DNA of 64,000 nt from Branchiostoma belcheri (lineage: Eukaryota; Chordata; Leptocardii; Amphioxiformes; Branchiostomatidae): positions 2,888,829-2,952,828 of the forward strand of contig NW_017802379.1 of NCBI RefSeq assembly GCF_001625305.1, read 5' to 3'. A model generated the notes under the pieces. That model had not been told where the DNA came from and made no database searches. It was given only the letters and a program-made list of their open reading frames with translations. Within the stretch, counting starts at the first letter, position 1; each line of letters starts with the position of its first letter. Made by a program: the position numbers and the translations under genes. This document shows, in pieces, positions 12,370-25,000 of this stretch.

Positions 12370-15300
12370 CTTAGATATGTTGTCAAAAAGTGCTGAAAAT
12401 CCAGCTGTTCTTGTCATATGAAGGAAAAAAAATTCTCCGGTAAAATTTCTGTAACACTTGAATGTTGTAACCTTGGATATTGTAGAATACATGCAAGAAT
12501 GTGTTGCCTTTTTATGAAATATAATCTCATTATGTTAATATTCATCCAAATATTGCATTGGTACTTACTATGACAACCACAAATATATCTATTCGTGGAG
12601 TCAAGATTAGCTTTGTGATCCAGTCCATTTTCCTGATCTTTGCTCTTTTTATGTATATTTTTTGACAGAGCTGCTCTGGTCTGATTTTTAAAACTGCCTG
12701 GATCACATTTCAAAATGTATCCCGCATTTTACTTCATGCGGTGATATGTAAATATTGTATCACCCCAGGATTGACCTAGAAAGCATAGCATTTCTTATGG
12801 CATATATTAATCTGCATTGTCAGTAAGAATACACAGGATTTTACTCAAGAGCCCACTCAAGACATAAAGAGACAACACTTAAGGCATGATCTGACACAGG
12901 GTCATCGTGTTTAGTGCTTTTTCCAGTGCTAGATGACACTCTGGTATCTCCTGGGGGAAGAAGGTGCCAAAAAAGCCCATTACTGATAGACGCTTGACAC
13001 AATTTCTCGCGGCAAATGGAAAATTGACGATTTCATTATGGCCTGAAAGTCTCTAGTAGTTAAACAAAGTGTTGGAAAGAGTCGTCAGCGGTAAGTGCAG
13101 TTTTACTTGTGTTCTGCATCGATCACCTTGCAGTAGTTAAGCTACGGTGGTAACTTTTCATTTGACCCCTTTGAGCTTGAATGTGCCATTAGTTTGTTTT
13201 TGAATCATGCTTTATGCCGTGTGACGAGTTGGGGGAGCGTAGAATGGAAACCATTATGGGACTTGACATATACGGGTTGGCAGACAGAGAAGAGCTTGAC
13301 ATTTTTGTTGGCAGGACATAATGTATTGCCCAATATCAGTAGAATAACCCATAGTCTGGTAGATGAAGCATCTGTGCCATTCTATGCTAAGGCAATAAAA
13401 AGTCATGCAAAGTCTGTCGTAATTTTTAGGCTCAGACAATACAATAGAAATGGCCTTCAAACAGGTGTTGATGTTATACCATTATAGATGTATGAGGGAA
13501 AAGTTTTAGTTTTGAGGACAAAAAGGTTGGTTTCAAAATGTTGACTGCACTAATGAAGAATTTGACTAATGTTGGGAATGCGTATGAGACGAATTATCAA
13601 GGAAATAGAAGAAATGCAAAATCCTGTTGTCTATAGGCAAGTCAGAGCAACAACAAAGAAATGTTCCAAAAACTAGCAGCAAAAAAATATAACGAAAACT
13701 TTTGAAACAAACAAAGTTCATGTTAGTTTGCGGGGATAATTTTTTTAGGTATTGGACTTTGTAGGCTGTAATAATTTTCTTGTCTAGTCATGCATTTATT
13801 TTTAGTTGGCTATGTTTGCTCAATCGTAAGTATTATGTACTTAGGGTGGCATTGATCACTTTGTTGAGTTAGTAGATGCTGTGTTCTGCCCCCGAGCAGT
13901 AATATTCTGATTTTTGGACATGTGTTTGAGGTGTCAGCACCTCTGCTATTGATTCGGGACTGTTGTCCCATGATGTTGCTCTGCCTTGTGAGTTTTATTG
14001 CTCATCTGACCTACTTGAAGATTAATTGCTTGTCTGTGCCAAAATGTTACTGCGATTGCAATGTTGATGACTACTAGTTCCAAATGCTATAAAAGGAAGA
14101 TGTAAGGTAGAATTGTGTCTTGTTTTAAAGACCAATATGGAAATGGACCCTCTGGCTTGTATATGTCCTAAGGGAAATCCTCACAAGACATTAAAATGGA
14201 TGGAAAGATATATTCGACCTGCAAAATTTTGCATTTACAATAAATGAGAATATATCTTTTGAAATGTGCTGCTGAACACAAAGTCTGTCAAGTTTGCAGG
14301 TTTTGATTTCTATAAATTATGATACAATGTACTCATGTCACAATGTAGAAGTTTGATTTAGATGTAGAGTGGTTAATTAGCAAGCTACATGTAGTCATAT
14401 CCCTAGTTGTGAGTATATAATATGTACATACATTTATGTGTCAACTGCCTTTACTGTAGCATAGATCACCAAGTCTGGCTTCCTAAAAGTTTGTGCCCTT
14501 CCTGATGTATTCAATGTTGATGTCCATGGGACTCAGAGTATATGTAGCCTTGTAGCATTGCTGACCTGTATAGCAGGCCAATATGTCTGGTAGACAGTGT
14601 GTCTGCACTCCCTGACACGTGCATTCAACAGGTCACTAGTACAGCCTGCACAAACAATGGCAGCACGCTTTCAAATTTCTACAGGAAGAAATCCAGATTG
14701 GCTTTGATTAAGAAGGAAATGACAAGGTTCGATTTGACTCGTGGATGTTGAGTTCAAGAGAAAACTAAGTATTTCGTATCCGTTTTCCTTAGCCACGGTG
14801 GCATACTTGTAGTCGCTGCTTTTCAGTAAGGCCCTGGTAAGACTTGCATCTCTGAAATATTCATGGTCCTGTTATTAAAGACCCTGATTTTAGACAAGAT
14901 GGTTGAGGGCTTATATCCCGAACTGTTGTTTTTTTATGACTTGCAACTACCTGAGAGAGTTCCAATCATTTTGGATGTTGGTATGAGAAAAGAAGTATTG
15001 AATCCACAACCAAATTCAAGTAATGTGGGTTGTTTTGCCTCTCTACTTTGTGGGGTGCTTAGCACCACAAAAGTTGCTTCTTCTCACAAAGCCTTTTGAA
15101 AACATTTCTCACTTCTTCTGTAGATAAAAGTTGATATCTCCTGCCGTGGTTTGGTGTTCCACACCCAGGAATCCATCTTAAGCCTGAAACTGCATCAAGC
15201 CAGCTGGAAACAATTCCCACCCAGCTGCCTGGTGAGTAGCTCTGTTGGAAGTCTGGCTTAGATGCACATGGCTACTCTCGGCAATGCCATTTTCAAAACT

Positions 15301-16135
15301 GTGACCCACGAGTCACGCACACGTAATCTAAGATGCCATCACTACTCGGCGCTGCTTGAGTGTCTTTACTTTACTGGCTACTGTCTCAGGGGTGCAGATC
15401 CAAATGTCAAGAGTTTTACTCATAATTGCAGCGAACAGGATGAAAGCATTCAGACTATTAACACTGATATTGGGGGGACACATTTGACAGGAAACTGTGA
15501 TGTATTTTTCAGGGATACATTGCCCCAAAGGCACTTTGTTAATTAATGAGAAGACTCCGTGATCTGTGCAGCAATCTGGGGGGAATTTTGCCCCCTACTG
15601 CTACATCCTGATCAAAGCTTGCTGGAATTTCCAAGCAATTTAAGGCAAGGGGCACTGGATGCCATTTAGTGCCAGATGCTAGATACTTTTAAGTGCTGAA
15701 ATGGAAGTGACATTGTAAATGATTAGTCAGCAGTAAGATTTTTTGCCTATTTTGCATGGTTTTTCAATAAAATGCTGATGACAGAAAGTATTTATTTTAG
15801 TTCTGAAATAAATAAACTGATATCAGAAAAGGGTTGAGTCATTCAAATATTCTCTTAACGTGCTTACTTTATTGGTAGGTTTGATGCAAAAAAAGTCCTC
15901 ATTGTTGAATTAGTGCTATTGACAAAGCCTCCATTTTCCATCACTTTAGGTTTTGAAGCACCAACTTATTATACAGTACATGTCAACCAAGTTGGTCTTA
16001 GATATTGGTTCAACAAAAAATCTCTGACTTTTACTTAACAGTGAGGAAAAAAACATGTGTTTATTGGCAAAGAATCCAGCTCAGAACCACACTGTCACTC
16101 TTTATTCTAATCTAAGCTTCTCCTTTCCTGTTCAA
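12370..16135. other. Non-coding stretch, nothing recognised
   Basis: Mixed AT-rich DNA with somewhat GC-richer blocks near 13190-13490 and 15120-15560. The reading frames there (up to 97 codons) carry no recognisable domain and overlap frames on the opposite strand. A TACATGTA palindrome lies near 14388. Confidence 0.5.
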
Positions 16136-16255
16136 GATTTTGATCTGTAGCGTTCTGATAGAGGTTGCAGTGTTTCAGAGAGGATGTTATTAAAAGATTC
16201 CAATCTGCATGGTTCTAGTAGCGGCTGAAGTGTTTCTGAGAGGATGTTGTTAAGC
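16136..16255 (+). repeat. Diverged 60-bp tandem duplication
   Basis: Two adjacent 60-bp units begin GATTTTGATCTG (16136) and GATTCCAATCTG (16196). They share GTTCT-A, GCAGTGTTTC or GAAGTGTTTC, and GAGAGGATGTT in register. Roughly three quarters of positions agree by eye, so the duplication is old. It is non-coding. Confidence 0.75.
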
Positions 16256-18681
16256 TGCTAGTCTCCTTTTTAGAACAGCCACATCTTAAGCATGTTAAAG
16301 GGACCTACACACTGCATAATAAGATTAGGAGTACTCTCTGGTGTAAAATGGTTCATCCAATCAGTTTTCTATGCAGCTTGTTTTGTATGATACACCATCA
16401 GGCAGTTTTCCAGTTATGCAACACTGTTGCAGATTGCAGAAGCCAAGGTGAATTCAGATTTAACAATTATCTAGAAATTTTTACCTGCCAGAACTTTTTA
16501 AAAACTGGTTTACATTTACCTTTCATTGGATTTAATACACAAACATGGATTGCTATATAGCACCAAAAAGCTGGGTAGATGGGAGTTGTGCACAGATTTC
16601 TGATGCATGACTTCCTACTCCTTACCATCACCAGTCCAAGCCAGGAAAAATGAGGAAAAGGTTTTGAAACGTAGTGGTCTGGTGCAGGTAATTTTGAACA
16701 ATTCAAGAAGAAAGAGTATCTTGCTCCCTGACAAATCTTATGCTTTATCTCAGGTACCTCACTATTCAGACATGCTGATGCAGCATAAGTGGAAATTAGA
16801 GCCCGCTGGAGCATGAAATAGTCAATATTCTGAGGCCAAGTCAGTTACGGGGAAACATACAATATGTAACACACTCGGTGTTCACACCTGCGAAGATGAA
16901 GAATTGTACCTGATTTTCTGACAGGGATCATGACCTCCCCTTGGAAATAAAATCATCACACTTGTTGTTCTTACCTTTCTTGTTGTATGTGGGTGTAGCT
17001 CTCGGGGACTTGCACCAGTAGCTATGTGCTGTGGGAAAAAACATTGACATCCCAACTGGATTGGTGCGACTGTTGAATTTTGTTGCATCAATGAACAAGT
17101 AGCCAGTACAAGACTTTGCTTGCTTATGCAGAATACAGGTTTTCTTCGTCCACTCTAACCTTCATGGTTGACCAAGACCTCCTGTCGAGCACTATCATCC
17201 CCAAGCCATCAGTGTGTATTTTTTGTCTCCCTTTTTATATGTGTACATGATTGTAGGTTAGAAGTGGTCTTCCTTCTCCCAAGTGCTGGTGTCCACAATA
17301 CCAGGACACAGGAAACTGGTAAAGGCTTGGTTTCCAGATACTTCCCGTCTTCAGTTTCCAAGATGTATCTGTTGACTGCCCAGAACAGTTGAAATTCAGC
17401 ATACTTGATAGGATTTTTGCAACTGCATTTAGCTGCATTGTGCGTATGTATTTTCATTGCAAGTTATTGGCCCATGTATAGACTTACCCATATCTGATTC
17501 CTTGAGAGTGCTATCAGGGATGTTATAGACGTTTTTGGGGCAATTTTGCATGGCAACGTCACATTTCAGTAAGCAAATTGAATCCATGATGTGCGCAATA
17601 TTAAGGAAATAAAGACCCCTTGTCAAGGCTATACAATGTGTTATTGACCCAAGAAACAAGCATGGCCTGTCGCAAACTAGATAGCCAATTTTGCGCCAAA
17701 ATCCATAGTACTTTATGAGGCCCCGACAAGGGGGTCCAGATTGCAACATTTCCCTTTAAAAATCTGCTTGATCCAAGGTTGTTCACTGCTTTTGAGCTGT
17801 ACAATCTAAGGATATCATTAATTCTACCAGTGTTGTGATATTTAAAATAAAGAACACACTAGTAGTGAGAAAACAAGCCAGTCCATTGGCCCCGCCCACT
17901 TCTGCTAAAATATAAAAATTCAAAACAAAAGCATGCGCACGTACAAATTGGACAGACTTGAATCTTATTGGTTGAACTGTTGATATTGATGGATAGACAG
18001 AATATATTTGGAAAGGGCATACATGGTGGATATTTTTTAAGTGGTATCCAGCAATAATTTTGCTATAGTTTGTATAAGACACCATGTAGCTCTGTGCAAG
18101 CTTGTCCTCAGTAAGATATTTCTCATATGGTTGTGTTAGGCTGTAATTTATTGTCTTGAGTTCCCTGTACATTCTCTTCATTATGGCGGCAGTGCTTCCA
18201 ACCAATTTCCCTGTAGGTGATGTTCAATTAACAATATTGGAGTCACGCTGTGGGAAGCTATCATTCTCAGACATGCGACAGAGCAACATATGAATTACTC
18301 ACCTGGCATTGACAACATGTGTATATAACATCGTTGAGTTTATTATTATATATCCTCCCAACTGAGTCATACCAAAGACTTTGAAACTGGTACATACTAC
18401 TACTCTGCTTAGCTTTTATCACTTTTGGGAGAGGGTTTGCTGTTACACAGTACTACGAGCAGACTAGCTCCCTGATGAGGTAGTTTTATCTGAGCTTGCA
18501 CAACTGTGTGGCCAAAGGACTAAAGAAACAGATGGGAGCAGTCATATATAACATATAATGTTTGAAGGACTATTTGTTTTTGTGGGTCTCTGATTTTACA
18601 TTTTTTCTGTGTTTTAATTTCTCACAGAAATAATCTCCTTTCAACACAAACATGAGCACAAATGGACTAGATTTTTAAGAG
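16256..18681. other. Non-coding stretch with one weak exon candidate
   Basis: Mostly AT-rich and featureless. The one place that might be coding is on the minus strand at about 18070-18180: ATGAAG... with A at -3 reads MKRMYRELKTIN, followed by a lysine/glutamate-rich helical-looking stretch. There is no recognised family and only a weak splice donor, so it is not called as a gene. Confidence 0.4.
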
Positions 18682-21600
18682 ATATCTTTTTCTTTGCTGT
18701 TTAACAAGATATATATGGCCTTAATGACAAAGAAAAGGTTGCATTCTTCTTGTTATCAGTGTTATGACATTAAGATTGCATTGAAATGACATCTCTATAA
18801 AAACCTTCCACAACTGACTGACCCAAACTGGTGGGGGTTGGGCAACAGAAATGTCAAATGCATTCCTCTAACTCGTGTTCCTTTCTCAACTTTACCCTTT
18901 TCAGGCTGAAATGCCTTAGAACCACTGAGTCAATGCAATGTGGCTTAGATCCATTTATTGCAAACCAACATCAATAGACTATATTAATGCAGGATACAAA
19001 GTGTCCATCAAAACATAAAATGTCTTAACGTGCAAAGGAATATTTGATCCATAATCATTAGGAATTGAGAAAGAACAAAATATGATAAAACAGAAATTAC
19101 TGCAAATACCTACAGTATATACATGTATGCTGTATTTTACAGAATCGTATGGTCATGAAATGAATTTATACAAAAGAAAAGCTCTCATACATAAACAGCA
19201 CAGAAATCAGCACCAAGGAAAGAGTCATAATGCTTTCGTGGCTTGTAGCTTTGTAGAATGTCATTACTTATGCCAGCCAATGTGAAGGAAAGAATAAAGC
19301 AACAACATCTCATGGTTCAGCACCAAGGAAAGATACCAACATGTGTACTCTACAGCCAGTTACAAAAGAAAGGATGAAATAAAATGATTACAATAGCAAG
19401 TTAACCACAACTTGTGTTACTAGGAATGAAACTTACACTACAGGGATTGCAGAATTCTTGTGGTAAAATTGAAGCAGTTATCTGTCTGAAGTATCTGGCT
19501 AACCCTCCTTTCCTATCAGTACTATGGCCACAATGCAATTACACCTAACTTTTCCACCCCAGTGCTTTTGGCTTGCATACCCTGCAGCAATGTGGTACCA
19601 GAAATGAAGCCAGTACATCTTGTTGCCCAATATTAACCGCAGAGAGGTCGCTGACTTCACCAATTGTTACGCCTGGATGGGTGACAGAATGTTAGGTTTT
19701 GCCAGTGAAATCTGACTTCTTCAGATTTACACCAGCAATTATACAAGCTTCTGTTATGCTTGAACACATAGCATGGTTGATACTCCCTTTCCAGATAGAA
19801 CAGTGTAATATATCTCACAATGAGAATAGAACTGAATGTAGATTAAATTTGCTTTTGTTCCACAGGAACTGTTTTATTTATTTGTAATTTTTTTTTGCTT
19901 TGCAGATTAGGAACACAGCTCTCATTTTTCTTATATTAAAAGAATAATTGCAAATCATCGTCATGCTCTATTTCTGGCTCTATGTAGATGTCTGTGTTAG
20001 TGTTAAAGTATATTTTGATTGCTGACCTTGGAAGTATAATGTTAGTTCAAATATTCAATCCTTTGACATGTAAAGTACGAGAGGTCCTGGATTGATAACT
20101 ATTAATGTGTTATTGAACCTCCGTAACACAGAATTCAGTCTCTCATATTTCATGTATGACCTTTTGGAACTGTTAGTGCCTTTTGTATATTAGATAACAA
20201 TGTGTTAACCTTGAATAGAAGGTAAAAGAATTGTGCATGTAATTGTAATGTACAGTTTGATGAATGTGTGTTGCACCTATTTTTGTTCTTTTGACTGAGT
20301 ACAGTGCCGCTTCAATCTTTGAAAGCTTCTATGTCCCAATCAATAATCTCTTAGAGCCATTTTGGGAAAATCGACAAAAGGGAGTGGAGAGAGGAGACAC
20401 TCAAGGAACACACCCACAACTAGAAGATGTCTAATTGCGTACTGATGACTATTTTTCCTTTTCCCCCATTTCCCATGGCCTGTCAACAGAGGCGCCACCC
20501 TCCCCAGTAGATTTACCTCAGACGGGTCTCAACAAGCCAGAAAATGGAGCCATGCAGACTCCTTTAACAGCGGCTGAAGTGCTCAGCCATCAGTTTTATA
20601 TCCCTCTATTTGCTGTGCATATGATATCCCCCAAGATCCATTAGGTAAAGACATAGAAATTCAAATGGATCAAAGTTGCGGCTCATTAGGAATACATCGT
20701 TGATTCTCAAGGTCAGAAAACCCATTTCCCACCCACTAATTACCTCTTGGTTGGAGAGACAGACGGTTGTTACATTTCAGGGATTACATTTTCGACGTCA
20801 CTGAAATCAAACGACTTATTCATTCTGGTCCTTCAAGACTTATCTAAAATGGATGCTGGGGCCACACCATCTTGATTTTATGTGTGGCATCTGCGTGTGC
20901 TTGATTTTGACCTGTTTTCCAACAAAAAAACAAGATTTCTGATGATGGTCCCATTTTAGTAAGAAAATGCTGCAAATTAAAATGATACCCAAATGGACAA
21001 CTGTTGTAAAAGAAATATTTCCATTACAGTTTTTGTCATCCAGTTATCTTTATTTTAGATAAGATGGTTGAGCATCTTTTTTATGCCAACTCAGCTATTT
21101 GCACACTGATACCATGAAACCCAGTAACTGTGTGCATATCCTACCTATGATGTTGTCATTAGTGAACAGTAATTGCTACTGTAATTGAGTGGTTTTGCCA
21201 TCTGTGTGGAGCCACTGATTTAATTAGCAACAGACAGGACCTAAACAAGGTGACAGTAATGCATCTGGGCAGGTATCTTGTTTTTTCACCATCCTTGGAG
21301 GTTAAAGTGTGCATACAATAATTCTAATTCTACAAATATGTTGTATCTTGATTGTAATATATGATAAGTGCAAATTTGTGCATTGATGCTTAAGAGAAAG
21401 TTCTGGATTCAATCAGTTCCACTATTTTGATTCTGAACGACAAAAATGCATTTCCGTAATCCAATGACTGGTTAAATCAGATTTCGATTGATAGGTTGAG
21501 ATGGTATGCACAAGATAAAGATTTCCAGAGACAAGTGTGCCTTGATGAATTCCTTACACAGAGGCTGAGAGTGCTTTGACCTTAGAAAGAGTCAAAAGTG

Positions 21601-21712
21601 AAACTTGATTCAGTTTTAAATACAACTTTATTCTCAAAATCTGCTAATGTTCTAGAGACCCCTTTTAGCCTAATGTATTAAATTTATAAGGGTTTGAATA
21701 TAGCATACATCA
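18682..21712 (+). repeat. Haplotype pair 2, left copy
   Basis: This 3.03-kb segment is repeated in the same orientation at 21733-27274 across the N gap. Apart from the 2502-bp insertion in the right copy the lengths agree (3031 versus 3040 bp). The copies match closely, with long identical stretches (about 20050-20400) and more divergent patches (19890-20040 and 20890-21080). This copy carries the empty site of the Helitron-like element between A and T in GTAA-TTGCTACTG near 21174. It is most simply one of two alleles. Confidence 0.88.
19206..19336 (+). promoter_or_regulatory. Two weak RE1-like sites
   Basis: TCAGCACCAAGGAAAG occurs at 19207 and TTCAGCACCAAGGAAAG at 19316, about 110 bp apart. 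Both keep the RE1 left half and spacing but have GGAAAG in place of GGACAG in the right half. Both are preserved in the partner copy (the second at 22361). They may be weak or decayed sites; function is uncertain. Confidence 0.3.
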
Positions 21713-21732
21713 NNNNNNNNNNNNNNNNNNNN
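21713..21732. other. Assembly gap (run of N)
   Basis: Twenty N sit exactly between the end of one copy and the start of the next near-identical copy, as at 4052 and 52918. Confidence 0.97.
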
Positions 21733-24295
21733 ATATCTTTTTCTTTGCTGTTTAACAAGATATATATGGCCTTAATGACAAAGAAAAGGTTGCATTCTTC
21801 TTGTTATCAGTGTTATGACATTAAGATTGCATTGAAATGACATCTCTATAAAAACCTTCCACAACTGACTGACCCAAACTGGTGGGGGTTGGGCAACAGA
21901 AATGTCAAATGCATTCCTCTAACTCGTGTTCCTTTCTCAACTTTACCCTTTTCAGGCTGAAATGCCTTAGAACCACTGAGTCAATGCAATGTGGCTTAGA
22001 TCCATTTATTGCAAACCAACATCAATAGACTATATTAATGCAGGATACAAAGTGTCCATCAAAACATAAAATGTCTTAACGTGCAAAGGAATATTTGATC
22101 CATAATCATTAGGAATTGAGAAAGAACAAAAGATGATAAAACAGAAATTACTGCAAATACCTACAGTATATATGCTGTATTTTACAGAATCGTATGGTCA
22201 TGAATTGAATTTATACAAAAGAAAAGCTCTCATACATAAACAGCACAGAAATCAGCACCAAGGAAAGAGTCATAATGCTTTCGTGGCTTGTAGCTTTGTA
22301 GAATGTCATTACTTATGCCAGCCAATGTGAAGGAAAGAATAAAGCAACAACATCTCACGGTTCAGCACCAAGGAAAGATACCAACATGTGTACTCTACAG
22401 CCAGTTACAAAAGAAAGGATGAAATAAAATGATTACAATAGCAAGTTAACCACAACTTGTGTTACTAGGAATGAAACTTACACTACAGGGATTGCAGAAT
22501 TCTTGTGGTAAAATTGAAGCAGTTATCTGTCTGAAGTATCTGGCTAACCCTCCTTTCCTATCAGTACTATGGCCACAATGCAATTACACCTAACTTTTCC
22601 ACCCCAGTGCTTTTGGCTTGCATACCCTGCAGCAATGTGGTACCAGAAATGAAGCCAGTACATCTTGTTGCCCAATATTAACCGCAGAGAGGTCGCTGAC
22701 TTCACCAATTGTTACGCCTGGATGGGTGACAGAATGTTAGGTTTTGCCAGTGAAATCTGACTTCTTCAGATTTACACCAGCAATTATACAAGCTTCTGTT
22801 ATGCTTGAACACATAGCATGGTTGATACTCCCTTTCCAGATAGAACAGTGTAATATATCTCACAATGAGAATAGAACTGAATGTAGATTAAATTTGCTTT
22901 TGTTCCACAGGAACTGTTTTATTTATTTGTAATTTTTTTTGTCTTTGTCAGATTAGGAACACAGCTCTCCTTTTTCTATGTTAAAAGAATAATATTGCAA
23001 ATCATTGCTGTGCTGTATAAAATCCTCTATGTAGATGTCTGTGTTAGTGTTAAAGTATATTTTGATTGCTGACCTTGGGAGTATAATTTTAGTTCAAATA
23101 TTCAATCCTTTGACATGTAAAGTACGAGAGGTCCTGGATTGATAACTATTAATGTGTTATTGAACCTCCGTAACACAGAATTCAGTCTCTCATATTTCAT
23201 GTATGACCTTTTGGAACTGTTAGTGCCTTTTGTATATTAGATAACAATGTGTTAACCTTGAATAGAAGGTAAAAGAATTGTGCATGTAATTGTAATGTAC
23301 AGTTTGATGAATGTGTGTTGCACCTATTTTTGTTCTTTTGACTGAGTACAGTGCCGCTTCAATCTTTGAAAGCTTCTATGTCCCAATCAATAATCTCTTA
23401 GAGCCATTTTGGGAAAATCGACAAAAGGGAGTGGAGAGAGGAGACACTCTAGGAACACACCCACAACTAGAAGATGTCTAATTGCGTACTGATGACTATT
23501 TTTCCTTTTCCCCCATTTCCCATGGCCTGTCAACAGAGGCGCCACCCTCCCCAGTAGATTTACCTCAGACGGGTCTCAACAAGCCAAAGAATGGAGCCAT
23601 GCAGACTCCTTTAACAGCGGTTGAAGTGCTCAGCCATCAGTTTTATATCCCTCTATTTGCTGTGCATATGATATCCCCCAAGATCCATTAGGTAAAGACA
23701 TAGAAATTCAAATGGATCAAAGTTGCGGCTCATTAGGAATACATCGTTGATTCTCAAGGTCAGAAAACCCATTTCCCGCCCACTAATTACCTCTTGGTTG
23801 GAGAGACAGACGGTTGTTACATTTCAGGGATTACATTTTCGACGTCACTGAAATCAAACGACTTATTCATGTTCCTTCAAGACTTATCTAAAATGGATGC
23901 TGGGGCCACACCATCTTGATTTTATGTGTGGCAGCTGCGTATACTTTGAATTTGACCTGTTTTCCAACAAAAAACAACATAGCCGTGGACTTCAGATGAT
24001 GGTCCCATTTTAGTAAGAAAATGCTGCAAATTAAAAAAATACCCAAATGGACAACTGGTTTAAGAGAAATACTTCCATAACAATTTTTGTCATCCGTTTA
24101 TCTTTATTTTAGATGGTTGGGCATCTTTTTTATGCCAACTCAGCTTTTTGCACACTGATACCATGAAACCCAGTAACTGTGTGCATATCCTACCTATGAT
24201 GTTGTCATTAGTGAACAGTAATTGCCTTCGACTGAAGGCTATGCCTTCGGAGAAGGTTATGAAATCGGGTTTGCACTGTTTGGCAGATTAGGCAC

Positions 24296-25000
24296 GATAA
24301 CTCTTGAAGGCAAGGTCCGAGGTTCACGATTTTTGGCAGGCAGGTTGATTTAGGGGTGGCCATTGTCCAGGCAAAAAATGGGATTCGTGGGGGGTTCCTA
24401 AGTCACTGTAGTTGACCTTGGTTTTTGGTGTTTTTTCCTTGTCATCAAGATATCTCGAGAATCCTTAAATGGATGTTCATTATTTTTAGTGGGCAAGTTA
24501 CCGTTGAAAATGCCGAGGTCAAGTTCAAAGATGGGCCCCGTGGGGGTTTCTATGTCACTGCAGTTGACCTTTGTTTTTTGTGTTTTTTCTTGTCATCAAG
24601 ATAACTCGAGAATCTTTAGATGGATGTTCATGTTTTTAGTGGCAAGTTACCATTGACAATACCAAGGTCAAGTTCGGATATGGGCTTCGTGGGGGTCCCA
24701 CGTCATTGAATTAGAAAGTACTGCAGCGAAACTTCTGGTTTTTAAATCTCGCGATATGAACGTGCTAGGGTCATGATTTTTAGATGGTAGGTAGCTCTTG
24801 TGCTCAGAAAGAAGTGCCGTAAGTTTGGGCCCCGTAGCAGCTTGTTTGGGAAATACAGAGGCATTTGTTTGAAAATGTTTGAAGTAGGATAGCTCAAGAA
24901 CCGGTTGACGGATTGTTGTTATTTTTGGTATCTCGGTAGCTTAAGTGATGCTTGACCTAATTTGCAGAATATTTTGCTAATGACGATTCAGTTACATAAT
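24296..25000 (+). repeat. Five tandem units of about 150 bp inside the element
   Basis: A degenerate core of the form GATA-CTCGAGAA, then GGATGTTCAT and a T run, starts at 24296, 24449, 24600, 24744 and 24898 (spacing 153, 151, 144 and 154). The second and third units are most alike, sharing GTCATCAAGAT, TGGATGTTCAT, CAAGTTACC and AAGGTCAAGTTC or GAGGTCAAGTTC. The outer units are more diverged. The array lies wholly inside the Helitron-like insertion. Confidence 0.75.

Noticed and set aside
20860-20900. GGCCACACC start resembling the Harbinger MITE end
   Set aside because: Only the first nine bases agree, the opposite end is not found and there is no TAA duplication. Nearby allelic divergence is suggestive but insufficient.
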